Origin: Candidatus Melainabacteria bacterium
GTDB lineage: Bacteria; Cyanobacteriota; Vampirovibrionia; Obscuribacterales; Obscuribacteraceae
Assembly (NCBI GenBank): GCA_003153555.1
Contig: PLZS01000059.1
Coordinates: 1-64,000 of the forward strand
DNA length: 64,000 nt
Direction: 5' to 3'
Under the pieces are notes generated by a model. The model did no database searches. It worked only from the letters and a program-made list of their open reading frames with translations, and had not been told where the DNA came from. The translations under genes and the position numbers were made by a program. This document shows positions 53,298 through 61,159 of this stretch, piece after piece (the stretch's first letter is position 1; each line of letters starts with the position of its first letter).

Positions 53298-53511
53298 TTC
53301 TGAGCCGCCTTTCATGATATATTGATGCCTTGCAAGACCTGAGTCGGCGCGACAGCGTGAGCTGTATGCCGCCCAGATTCACGTTGGTATCAGATCGGAT
53401 ACTACAGCACAATACGGTGCCTGCTTGCAATTAGATACCAAGAGTAATACGATCAAATCAGTTACGTCGGACAAAGCATATTCGTGGGCAACGCTCACGA
53501 AGGAGGAATAA

Positions 53512-53931
53512 ATGTCTGTCACTTTGACAAAAGAAACCACCGAAGCCGCAAAATTCTTCGAAGCAAAACTCGCTTTCGAAACAGGTCCTGTTGGACTGAA
53601 TCAATTGATCACTAACAAAGAAAAAGTACAAATCATCGATTTGCGCACACCAGAACTTTTCAAAAAGGGTCACGTGCCAACTGCTGTAAACGTTCAATAT
53701 GACGAGCTAGAAGCTTATTTGCCTAAGCTCAACAAAGATGTAAACACTGTTGTTTACTGCTACGACATTACCTGCCATTTGTCGACTAAAGGCGCATTAC
53801 TTTTGGCTCAGAAGGGCTACAAAGTGCAAGAACTGCTTGGCGGATTTAACGCTTTTGCAGAAAAGGGTTACACCGTTGAAGGCAAATCTGAAGCTTCATC
53901 CTGCTCGTCAACATCGAACTCCTGCGGATAA
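53512..53931 (+). CDS. Rhodanese-like sulfurtransferase with Cys-rich tail
   Basis: A 139-residue single-domain rhodanese with a strong GGAGGAATAA site. VQIIDLRTPELFKKGHVPTA and the active-site loop VVYCYDITCHLSTKGALLLA are clear; the catalytic Cys starts the YCYDITC loop, which holds a second Cys in place of the usual Arg region. GYKVQELLGGFNAFAEKGY ends the domain. A short tail SSCSSTSNSCG adds two cysteines. Rhodaneses carry sulfane sulfur, and this form resembles those fused to or working with hydrolases and thiol regulators. It has its own terminator. Confidence 0.87.
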   Translation: MSVTLTKETTEAAKFFEAKLAFETGPVGLNQLITNKEKVQIIDLRTPELFKKGHVPTAVNVQYDELEAYLPKLNKDVNTVVYCYDITCHLSTKGALLLAQKGYKVQELLGGFNAFAEKGYTVEGKSEASSCSSTSNSCG

Positions 53932-53998
53932 TCCACCCACATGGAAAAGTAGTGAATGGTGCATCAACTCCACCGCTAAGCTACTTAACGCACAGATT

Positions 53999-54030
53999 AG
54001 GGCTCAGCATTAGCTGGGCTCTATTTCTTT
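53999..54030 (+). terminator. Probable rho-independent terminator
   Basis: A 10-bp stem (AGGGCTCAGC/GCTGGGCTCT with two G-T pairs) and an ATTA loop are followed by ATTTCTTT, about 65 bases after the rhodanese stop. The T-run is interrupted. Confidence 0.5.
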
Positions 54031-54159
54031 GGCTCCTGCTGCACTTCACCATGCGTTTTTGGAACTATAACAACTCGAATCCGTCGCCGCTAGTGTAAAC
54101 AGATAGTGAATGTAGAAACACATCCAACTTCTTGCTACAGGAACCGAGGAGATTGAATC

Positions 54160-54363
54160 ATGGATGAAGTAAGCGAATCCGTAACCGGTCAAGACAAGCC
54201 GAAACCAACGCGCGAAGAACGCGATGAAGCTTTTTCGAATGGAGCCGGCAGAAAAGCCGTCGAGAAACCAAAAGCTGCGCGCAAACATGATCGGGAAGAA
54301 GAAGCGTTCGAAGCGCCGGTAGGTCTAGAAATTGAAACAAGAGGCGACGACGAGGCCAAGTAG
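54160..54363 (+). CDS. Small highly charged protein
   Basis: A 67-residue, almost wholly hydrophilic protein (KPKPTREERDEAFSNGAGRK; KPKAARKHDREEEAFEAPVG). It has a GAGGAGATTG ribosome-binding site at good spacing from the ATG, which supports translation. It is probably disordered alone. No family is recognised. It lies in a short run of small genes before the GH31 gene. Confidence 0.5.
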   Translation: MDEVSESVTGQDKPKPTREERDEAFSNGAGRKAVEKPKAARKHDREEEAFEAPVGLEIETRGDDEAK

Positions 54364-54451
54364 GTTTCCTCCACGACTTTCTGTTTCTGTGTCTCCTTTC
54401 GAGCGGCGAGTGCAAACAATGCTTAACGCTGGTTGTTTGATGGAAGTCAAA

Positions 54452-54697
54452 ATGGATCTCGATGACAAGTCACTCAAAACTCTCGCTTGCGATATCTCCG
54501 TTCGACCTTCCAATGCGGCTGGTATTGCCGACGCGCTGCCATATGTTCGCAGCAAGAAAGTCAACGGAAATATAGTGATCGTTGAATTTGACGAGGCCGG
54601 AAAAGCCGTTGTCGAATCCTTCATTGACGCCGAGCGGTTGTGTTGCACTGACGCTTTTCGGTCATCCACTAAATCGGAGCTTCGTTTTAGCGATTGA
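54452..54697 (+). CDS. Small protein with E-R-x-C-C motif
   Basis: About 81 residues from the ATG at 54452, which follows GGAAGTCAAA; earlier in-frame ATGs at 54440 and 54419 are possible. It has the layout of small cytosolic proteins with a regular strand-helix pattern (NGNIVIVEFDEAGKAVVESF) and an acidic helix ending in DAERLCCTDAF. The ERxCC-F motif occurs in small proteins associated with metal or thiol handling, but I cannot place this one. It might bind a soft metal through the vicinal cysteines. Confidence 0.55.
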   Translation: MDLDDKSLKTLACDISVRPSNAAGIADALPYVRSKKVNGNIVIVEFDEAGKAVVESFIDAERLCCTDAFRSSTKSELRFSD

Positions 54698-54881
54698 AAA
54701 GTTGAATACTTTCTCGTCTCCAACTCGACCGGCGAAAGCAGCCGGATGTTCGGGCGCTTGACCTGTATTTGCTCGACTCCGTCTAATATATAAGTTGCGA
54801 AGGACACGGACGAAGGACCTTGCGCAATCCGATCACCCGATTGGCAATGCCCGGATCCAGCCACCACCGACAAGGAATATC

Positions 54882-57239
54882 ATGCGAAACCAAGCAACGT
54901 TGAAATTAGTGCTATACCCGTTGTTCGTTTGCCTACTGATGCTGTCAAGTCAGGCGGTGGCATTGGCTGTGGACTTGACAGGCATGCGCACGATTGGCAA
55001 TTTTGCCGGTATGACAAAAACGGCTGATGGCGTGGTGATCGATTGTGACGATCACAGCCAAGTGCGCATGCAAGTGCTGGCACCAGATCTGGTGCGCGTG
55101 CGCGCTGCTTTTCAGACGAGTCTGCCGCAACATGATCATTCATGGGCAATTGCTCGCACAGATTGGGATAAGGTACCCTTCAAGGTTTCGGAGTCTAAGG
55201 ATGACTTCTCGCTCGACACATCCGAATTGCGCGTCGTAGTCATCCGGAAGCCTCTGCGCGTTTTATTTTATGATGCGCACAGTGGGCAATTAATCAACGC
55301 CGACGGACTTCCGATGCAGTACGACCCGACATCTGGTGCGGTGGCAGCAGCAAAGACGATAGGATCGGAAGAGCACTTCTACGGTCTGGGGGAAAAGGCG
55401 GCACATCTGGATAAGCGCCATGACGCTTATGAGATGTGGAGTTCGGACACACCCGGTTATCTCATAGGTCGAGATCCGATCTATCAAAGCATCCCCTTCT
55501 ACATCGGACTTTTGATGGATCCTGTCGATGCAGGTTGGCGCGGGTCTGCCTATGGCATCTTCTTCGACAACAGCTATCGCACACACTTCGATCTGTCATC
55601 AAGAGATCCTGAGCACGTTATCTTTCAAGCCGATGGCGGCGAAATGAATTACTACTTTTTTTATGGTCCTTCCATAAAGAAGATTCTCAGCCGCTACACC
55701 GAACTTACCGGACGCATGCCGCTCCCGCCCAAGTGGGCACTGGGAAATCAACAGAGCCGCTACAGCTATGCCAACGAACAGCAAGTCAGAGACGTCATCA
55801 CGCGTTATAAGAAAGAAAATATTCCCCTGGATGTTTTACACTTTGACATCCACTACATGGATGCCTACCGTGTCTTCACCTGGAACCACGAGCGTTTTCC
55901 TGATCCGAAAGGCATGATTAAGTGGCTGAACGAACAGGGCGTGAAGGCCGTGACGATCATCGACCCGGGTGTGAAGTATGAGCCCGGCGGCACCTACAGT
56001 GTGTTTAATGAGGGCACAGTGCACAATTACTTCCTCAAAAAAACAAATGGTGAAACATATATTGGAGAAGTCTGGCCTGGGAAGTCAGTCTTTGTGGATT
56101 ACACCATGGCTGATGCAGCGAAGTGGTGGGGCGAGCAACACAAAACCTTGTTGGATGCAGGAGTCTCAGGCATCTGGAACGACATGAACGAGCCCGCTGA
56201 CTTCCAGAGCCGCGACGGCGGCAAGTGGAAGGACGTCGTCAACTACGACGACGGAGAACATTCAAAACACGACAAGATGCGCAATCTTTTCGGCTTTCTA
56301 GAGTGCAAGGCGACCTACGAAGGGCTGCAGCGCTTGCACCCTGACGAGCGTCCATATGTGATCACGCGCAGCGGCTACGCCGGTATCCAGCGCTATGCCA
56401 CCATGTGGACCGGTGACAGCAACGCTAGCTGGGACGCCCTGGCACTAAGTATCCCGATGTTTGAAACGCTCGGTCTTAGTGGCGAGAGCTTTGTCGGAGC
56501 CGATCTCGGAGGCTACACGGGGCGAAGCGACGGTGAATTCTTGACACGTTCATATCAGATTGGTTTCCTCACTCCCTTTTTCAGAAACCATCACGCCGTC
56601 GAGCACAACGATCAGGAACCCTGGCGCTTCGGCAAGAGATACGAAGACATCATCCGCAAATTCGTACAGTTGCGATATCACCTTTTGCCCTATCTCTACA
56701 CCGTGCTGGCAGAAGCGCATGAGACCGGTGCGCCCTGGTTCCGTCCGCTGATTCTTGAGGACCAAGACGACTACAATGCCCTCGATATCGATGATGAATT
56801 CATGGTCGGCAGTGCGCTTCTGGCTGCACCGGTGCTGCATCCTGGCGTCACAAAGCGCGATCTCTATCTGCCTCGAGGTCAATGGTACGACTATTTCACT
56901 GGTAAAAAACATGAGGGCAGCCAGTACATTTCAGTTGATGCGCCACTAGATACGGTGCCGTTGTTCGTCAAGGCGGGCAGCATCTTGCCGACCGGACCGG
57001 CAATCGATTTTGTTGGACAGCCTGGCGGCGATACGATCAAATACGAAGTCTATCCAGATAAAGATGGTGCTGCAGTTGGTCATTTGTACCAAGACGACGG
57101 CATTACGCCGGCGTACCTGAACGGAGCCTGCGAACACTTCAAAATCAGGTTCAAGGACGGCAAAGCGACATCAACATCCACCCGGGACAATGCGGAGAAA
57201 CCCCTGCCCAGCACAGCGATTAACTTACGCACTCAATGA
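54882..57239 (+). CDS. Exported GH31 alpha-glucosidase
   Basis: A 785-residue glycoside hydrolase of family 31 with a signal peptide (LVLYPLFVCLLMLSSQAVAL). The ATG at 54882 follows AAGGAATATC. The N-terminal beta domain has FYGLGEKAAHLDKR. The (beta/alpha)8 barrel carries the catalytic nucleophile in GIWNDMNEPADF (about residue 434), preceded by DVLHFDIHYMDAYRVF, and the acid/base region in MWTGDSNASWDAL (about residue 509). A C-terminal beta-sandwich completes the family plan. It should release glucose or xylose from alpha-linked glucans outside the cytoplasm. No sugar transporter is adjacent. Confidence 0.93.
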   Translation: MRNQATLKLVLYPLFVCLLMLSSQAVALAVDLTGMRTIGNFAGMTKTADGVVIDCDDHSQVRMQVLAPDLVRVRAAFQTSLPQHDHSWAIARTDWDKVPFKVSESKDDFSLDTSELRVVVIRKPLRVLFYDAHSGQLINADGLPMQYDPTSGAVAAAKTIGSEEHFYGLGEKAAHLDKRHDAYEMWSSDTPGYLIGRDPIYQSIPFYIGLLMDPVDAGWRGSAYGIFFDNSYRTHFDLSSRDPEHVIFQADGGEMNYYFFYGPSIKKILSRYTELTGRMPLPPKWALGNQQSRYSYANEQQVRDVITRYKKENIPLDVLHFDIHYMDAYRVFTWNHERFPDPKGMIKWLNEQGVKAVTIIDPGVKYEPGGTYSVFNEGTVHNYFLKKTNGETYIGEVWPGKSVFVDYTMADAAKWWGEQHKTLLDAGVSGIWNDMNEPADFQSRDGGKWKDVVNYDDGEHSKHDKMRNLFGFLECKATYEGLQRLHPDERPYVITRSGYAGIQRYATMWTGDSNASWDALALSIPMFETLGLSGESFVGADLGGYTGRSDGEFLTRSYQIGFLTPFFRNHHAVEHNDQEPWRFGKRYEDIIRKFVQLRYHLLPYLYTVLAEAHETGAPWFRPLILEDQDDYNALDIDDEFMVGSALLAAPVLHPGVTKRDLYLPRGQWYDYFTGKKHEGSQYISVDAPLDTVPLFVKAGSILPTGPAIDFVGQPGGDTIKYEVYPDKDGAAVGHLYQDDGITPAYLNGACEHFKIRFKDGKATSTSTRDNAEKPLPSTAINLRTQ

Positions 57240-57308
57240 GTTGGTATCGATGAGCAGCAATTCGGCTGTGTCGATGATGTTTACGACAGGGATAGATTTT
57301 GTATTCAT
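57225..57308 (-). CDS. Possible 27-residue small protein
   Basis: A 28-codon frame (MNTKSIPVVNIIDTAELLLI at the start) with GAGGAT exactly six bases before its ATG, an unusually good ribosome-binding site for a random frame. It is antisense to the last 15 bases of the GH31 gene. It may be a real microprotein or an antitoxin-like remnant. No terminator or partner is seen. Confidence 0.28.
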   Translation of the reverse strand: MNTKSIPVVNIIDTAELLLIDTNSLSA

Positions 57309-57664
57309 AGCGAAATCCTCATATATCCAGCTTCGGCACCGGCTCCCAATGGGATACCGCCCAAATCTTTGCTGTCAACACTGGCGCAGCCACTCGCCAG
57401 GGCTTGGTGTTGATCAAGCGCGACTCTTCATGCGTGCTGTTTTCCTCTTTCCACAAGGCAAAACAATGCTTAACGCCAGATGTTGGCAGAGCTGGAACAC
57501 TATGATGGGTTTAGGAAAAGGAAATCCAATAAAGAGCCAGAGCGTGCAATTTAATTAACTAGGAATGAGATCTCAGCCGATGCCTTATCGGCAGAGTTAA
57601 AGCCGCGCGGCGATCGATTCGAAATGGGTATGAAAAGGTCATGGTTGGTTAGACCGGTGTCCAG
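57309..57664. other. Intergenic region, possible decayed coding sequence
   Basis: Most of the 425-base gap between the GH31 and kinase genes. One plus-strand frame at about 57310-57494 reads like protein (SFGTGSQWDTAQIFAVNTGA, then TRQGLVLIKRD) but has no start codon or ribosome-binding site and stops at a TGA. It may be a gene remnant. No promoter or terminator could be fixed here. Confidence 0.3.
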
Positions 57665-59542
57665 TTGTATAAACCAAAAACAGAAACGAAACTGGTATGG
57701 TGGCCGACGCCACAGGATTACAATGAGGCTATTCAAGTTCCTCGGTTGAACTTGCGCGATCCTGAATTAATGTCTGGACTGCCGTACACAAACCAACTTG
57801 GATTACCTAGATCTATAACCGGCTCATTTGCATCCGTTTACAGGATGCACTGCCAGCACAGAGACCATGCACTTCGCTTGTTTCTCCGCAACATCCGCGA
57901 TCAAGAAGAACGCTACGCTCTCATTTCAAACTTTGTACAACACGACGATCTGCCCTACACGGTGACCTTTGATTTTCTCAAAGAAGGAATCAAAATTCAT
58001 GGTGAATGGCTGCCTGCACTTAAGATGGACTGGCTCTCTGGCGAAACACTCGATGATTACATCGTCGACAACCTGGCAAACCCTGCCAAGCTTGGAGAGC
58101 TGCTATCTAAATTTGTGACAATGATGAGCGAGTTGCGTCGCGCTGGTATCGCCCATGGTGATCTGCAGCACGGCAATGTACTTATGTGTGAAAACGAACT
58201 TCGCTTAGTTGATTACGACGGCATGTATGTTCCATCGATGAACGGCTATTTAGCTAACGAGCTTGGGCACCGCAATTATCAACACCCTGATAGGGCCGCG
58301 CATCATTTCGGTAACTACTTGGATAACTTTTCCGCCTGGGTAATATTTGCCTCAATCCGAGCATTGCAACTTGACTCACGCTTGCTGCACCAGCTCGGCG
58401 GCGGAGATGACTGCTTGCTATTCAGGCAAACGGACTTCACCGACCCATTACACTCAGCCGCTTTTGCAGCGCTAGAAAAGCACGAGAATCTAGAAGTAAA
58501 AAACTTAGGACGCTTCATTCGAGTACAGTTGAAAAACGACTTAAAAAATATTCCTCATCTTCAATTTCCAGTTCGTCACATCACGGATGATGAACTAGAT
58601 CCGATTTCACAAGATGCCGCGGTCGTTAAGAGCGGCGCGCGTTTGGTCAGAGGCAATCTGCCAGACTGGCTCCAGCAAGCAAATGCTGACGTCCTTGCGA
58701 ATTCAAACTTGAGCAACGCTGATGTCATCGCCACAAAAAAACCTACTACTGCACCAAAAATGGTGCCTCAGTCGTGGGCAGTAGCCGCAAAACCAAGGAA
58801 ACCATACGTTTGGCACGTACCGAATACCGTACCGAATACTTCCCAAGTAATAGTTCAAAAACCTGGCAATAAGATTGCAAGTGTTGTGAATTCGATCAAT
58901 CCGCAAGCACCCGTGAGTCTACCTACACCTCAACTTCCTGCGAAGCTGCTAGTTAATACCCCGCGCCGGATCAAGTGGAACGAAAGCTGCGGGCGAATCA
59001 GCCCTCACGACCTTATCTTACTGATGTGTTTAAATCCCGCCGTGTGGCTAATGTTCTTATCTGGTTTCTGGGATGCCACTATATATGGTCCTTTCTTTTG
59101 GATGTGGTTTTGGGCCATCATTAACCTTTGCTGCTTACTTAAAATATTCGTGACACCCTTAAAGCATCGAAATCTAGCCAAGTTTGGACAACCAGCGTTC
59201 GCAAGAATTGAGGATTTAAGGAGCACAACAAATAATGGAAAAATGCTTTACCAAGCTCAAATATCTTTCGACTTGGCTGGGCAGCATGTTAGCCGGTGGC
59301 TGAGCATGCCCAACAGTGAATACCAAAAGTTGTTCAAGGGCAGCACGGAAATAATTTTGCATGACGGAAAGGAATTTGGCGACGTTGTTTTGTACAGGTT
59401 TTGTCGCTACCACCCCGTGCCGACTGCAACGACTCCTACTCATGCAGTCCAACCCATAACGCAACAAAAGACCATAACGCAACAGCAGACTACAATACCG
59501 CCAGGTCACCTTGCTGCGCCCTATAGGAAGAAAAAACCTTAG
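57665..59542 (+). CDS. Protein-kinase-like membrane protein (YegI/TerY-P-triad type)
   Basis: A 625-residue protein. Residues about 45-330 are a kinase-like domain whose catalytic loop is IAHGDLQHGNVLMC (about residue 163) and whose metal loop is RLVDYDGMYVPSM. The ELGHRNYQHPDR block after it is typical of TerY-P-triad/YegI-type kinases. A Pro/Val-rich linker follows. Two membrane helices (residues about 455-500: LILLMCLNPAVWLMFLSGF and FFWMWFWAIINLCCLLKIF) and a soluble C-terminal domain complete it. It begins at TTG. The usual triad partners (VWA protein, PP2C phosphatase) are not adjacent. Confidence 0.8.
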   Translation: MYKPKTETKLVWWPTPQDYNEAIQVPRLNLRDPELMSGLPYTNQLGLPRSITGSFASVYRMHCQHRDHALRLFLRNIRDQEERYALISNFVQHDDLPYTVTFDFLKEGIKIHGEWLPALKMDWLSGETLDDYIVDNLANPAKLGELLSKFVTMMSELRRAGIAHGDLQHGNVLMCENELRLVDYDGMYVPSMNGYLANELGHRNYQHPDRAAHHFGNYLDNFSAWVIFASIRALQLDSRLLHQLGGGDDCLLFRQTDFTDPLHSAAFAALEKHENLEVKNLGRFIRVQLKNDLKNIPHLQFPVRHITDDELDPISQDAAVVKSGARLVRGNLPDWLQQANADVLANSNLSNADVIATKKPTTAPKMVPQSWAVAAKPRKPYVWHVPNTVPNTSQVIVQKPGNKIASVVNSINPQAPVSLPTPQLPAKLLVNTPRRIKWNESCGRISPHDLILLMCLNPAVWLMFLSGFWDATIYGPFFWMWFWAIINLCCLLKIFVTPLKHRNLAKFGQPAFARIEDLRSTTNNGKMLYQAQISFDLAGQHVSRWLSMPNSEYQKLFKGSTEIILHDGKEFGDVVLYRFCRYHPVPTATTPTHAVQPITQQKTITQQQTTIPPGHLAAPYRKKKP

Positions 59543-59626
59543 TCGAGTTTATGTGGCGCTTCATGCATGCAAATGCTTTCCCGAATGACTAATAATCGAT
59601 AGCTGGAGGTCTAAATCGCTGTCGCA

Positions 59627-59806
59627 TCACGCGAGAGGCGGATTTTCTTCGTTGAACTTATCAAGCTCTTTTCGCAATTTTTCAATAGCTTGATCGAAAT
59701 TCGGCAAGCACTTCGCATGGACAGGGTTGGCGCCGAATTTTGTTCCGTGTGCCGATTTCTCACGCTCGAGCTGTTCAAGAATATTTTTCAAATACATTCG
59801 ATCCAT
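59627..59806 (-). CDS. Small acidic/basic helical protein
   Basis: A 59-residue protein; the ATG at 59806 follows GGAGAAGTC, and the upstream in-frame extension is not needed. The sequence is helical, with LKNILEQLEREKSAHGTKFG and a coiled-coil-like end FDQAIEKLRKELDKFNEENP. A single Cys sits mid-protein. It has no signal peptide or recognised family. It diverges from the SDR gene. Confidence 0.62.
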   Translation of the reverse strand: MDRMYLKNILEQLEREKSAHGTKFGANPVHAKCLPNFDQAIEKLRKELDKFNEENPPLA

Positions 59807-59956
59807 GACTTCTCCAAATTTTCCGTTCTCAATATACAACGTGTAGACCAATTTTCGTTGTCGTTTTCACATGCCAGTCTAGCCTGGCAGCTTCGCCTTG
59901 ACGCGATGCTCTTTCACAGACTACGATGCGTTCTTTCAGATTTAAGAAAGAGCGCA

Positions 59957-60751
59957 ATGAACGGTACAACATTTAGCGACAAAGTTGCGGTAGTGACCGG
60001 CGGCGGCACCGGGCTGGGCAAAGAGATGTCGCTCAAACTGGCAAAAGAAGGCGCTAAGGTTGTCATAGCCAGTCGAAATATTGACAATCTAAAAGAAACA
60101 GCACATTTAATCGAATCAGCAGGCGGAAGTGTTCTAGCCATACCAACCGATGTGCGCGACCATGCGAAAGTCGAAGAGTTGATGAAAGCAACGGTCGAAA
60201 AATTCGGACGAATTGACATACTTATAAATAACGCAGCAGGAAACTTTTTAATTCCGTCTGAAAAATTGACACCTAATGGATGGAACGCTGTCGTTCGTAT
60301 CGTTTTGGACGGAACTTGGTTCTGCAGCAGCGTTGCCGGAAAGCAAATGATTGAACAGGGCGGTGGATGTATTTTAAACATTATCGCCACTTATGCCTGG
60401 ACCGGCGCACCAGGGGTAGTGCACTCAGCCTCCGCAAAAGCGGGCGTGTTGGCGATGACTAGAACTCTTGCGGCAGAATGGGGGCGATATGGTATCCGCG
60501 TCAACGCTCTGGCACCCGGAGCAATGGTCACTGAAGGCGCTTCTAAAAATTTAAAATTTGACAGTGAAGAAGCACAAAAGTTGATTAGTAAAAACGTGCC
60601 CCTAGGCAGACTTGCATCCGTTGATGAAATTGCTGAGTTGGCGGTATTTCTTTGTTCACCAAAAGCCAGCTACATCACCGGTGATGTAATGACTGCCGAT
60701 GGTGGTGCTTGGCTGAAGAGCAAGAGCTTTTTGGATATGTTGGGTGGTTAG
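59957..60751 (+). CDS. SDR oxidoreductase, 2,4-dienoyl-CoA-reductase-like
   Basis: A 264-residue classical-size SDR. The cofactor loop is VAVVTGGGTGLGKEMSLKLA, NNAAGNF is the structural NAG-type motif, and the last helix region carries VTEGASKNLKFDSEEA. The active-site stretch reads ATYAWTGAPGVVHSASAKAG. The canonical Tyr of YxxxK is replaced, and the HSAxAKAG form is that of DECR-type 2,4-dienoyl-CoA reductases, which use Ser/Lys with a Tyr and Asn elsewhere. It probably helps degrade unsaturated fatty acids with NADPH. The ATG at 59957 is preferred; the open frame upstream is unlikely. Confidence 0.87.
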   Translation: MNGTTFSDKVAVVTGGGTGLGKEMSLKLAKEGAKVVIASRNIDNLKETAHLIESAGGSVLAIPTDVRDHAKVEELMKATVEKFGRIDILINNAAGNFLIPSEKLTPNGWNAVVRIVLDGTWFCSSVAGKQMIEQGGGCILNIIATYAWTGAPGVVHSASAKAGVLAMTRTLAAEWGRYGIRVNALAPGAMVTEGASKNLKFDSEEAQKLISKNVPLGRLASVDEIAELAVFLCSPKASYITGDVMTADGGAWLKSKSFLDMLGG

Positions 60752-60780
60752 TGCAGGACGGAGATCTTTGATGAAGCGGC

Positions 60781-61134
60781 ATGAAAGAATTGCCCATACT
60801 ACCCGCGGTGGAAGCTTTCGAGGTTTTTCATACCCACGTGAAACACTTGCTTTTCAAGCAAGGCAAGGGAGTCGCCTTTCTCTCTTGTTATGCTCAGGAT
60901 GACGCACCCATTAATAACGGAGATTTTTTCTACACGTATCAAGGTCTGACTGATGATGGCAAATACTACGTTTCTTTGTTTGTTCCAGTGCAAGCAAAAA
61001 CTCTCCCCCAAGATTCCCCATCTAGAAAAGCAACAGCTTTTCTAAACAAGCTTCCTGCAAGTGGCTTTACACCCGACTTGGAAGCCATCGACAAAATGAT
61101 TCAAACAATCTCGATCAAGCCAATAAAAAAGTGA
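60781..61134 (+). CDS. Small hypothetical protein
   Basis: A 117-residue protein 30 bases after the SDR stop, probably co-transcribed. It has alternating strands (GVAFLSCYAQDDAPINNGDF; GKYYVSLFVPVQAKTLPQDS), looking like a small alpha/beta or beta-sandwich fold, and ends with a helical part. No motif or family is recognised. A ribosome-binding site is not obvious (GAAGCGGC before the ATG). Confidence 0.6.
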   Translation: MKELPILPAVEAFEVFHTHVKHLLFKQGKGVAFLSCYAQDDAPINNGDFFYTYQGLTDDGKYYVSLFVPVQAKTLPQDSPSRKATAFLNKLPASGFTPDLEAIDKMIQTISIKPIKK

Positions 61135-61159
61135 CTTGTATTCCTTTGCACACTTATAC

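Noticed and set aside
53298..53511. Riboswitch before the rhodanese gene
   Set aside because: The 214-base leader is moderately structured, but I could match it to no known riboswitch core and saw no terminator/antiterminator pair.
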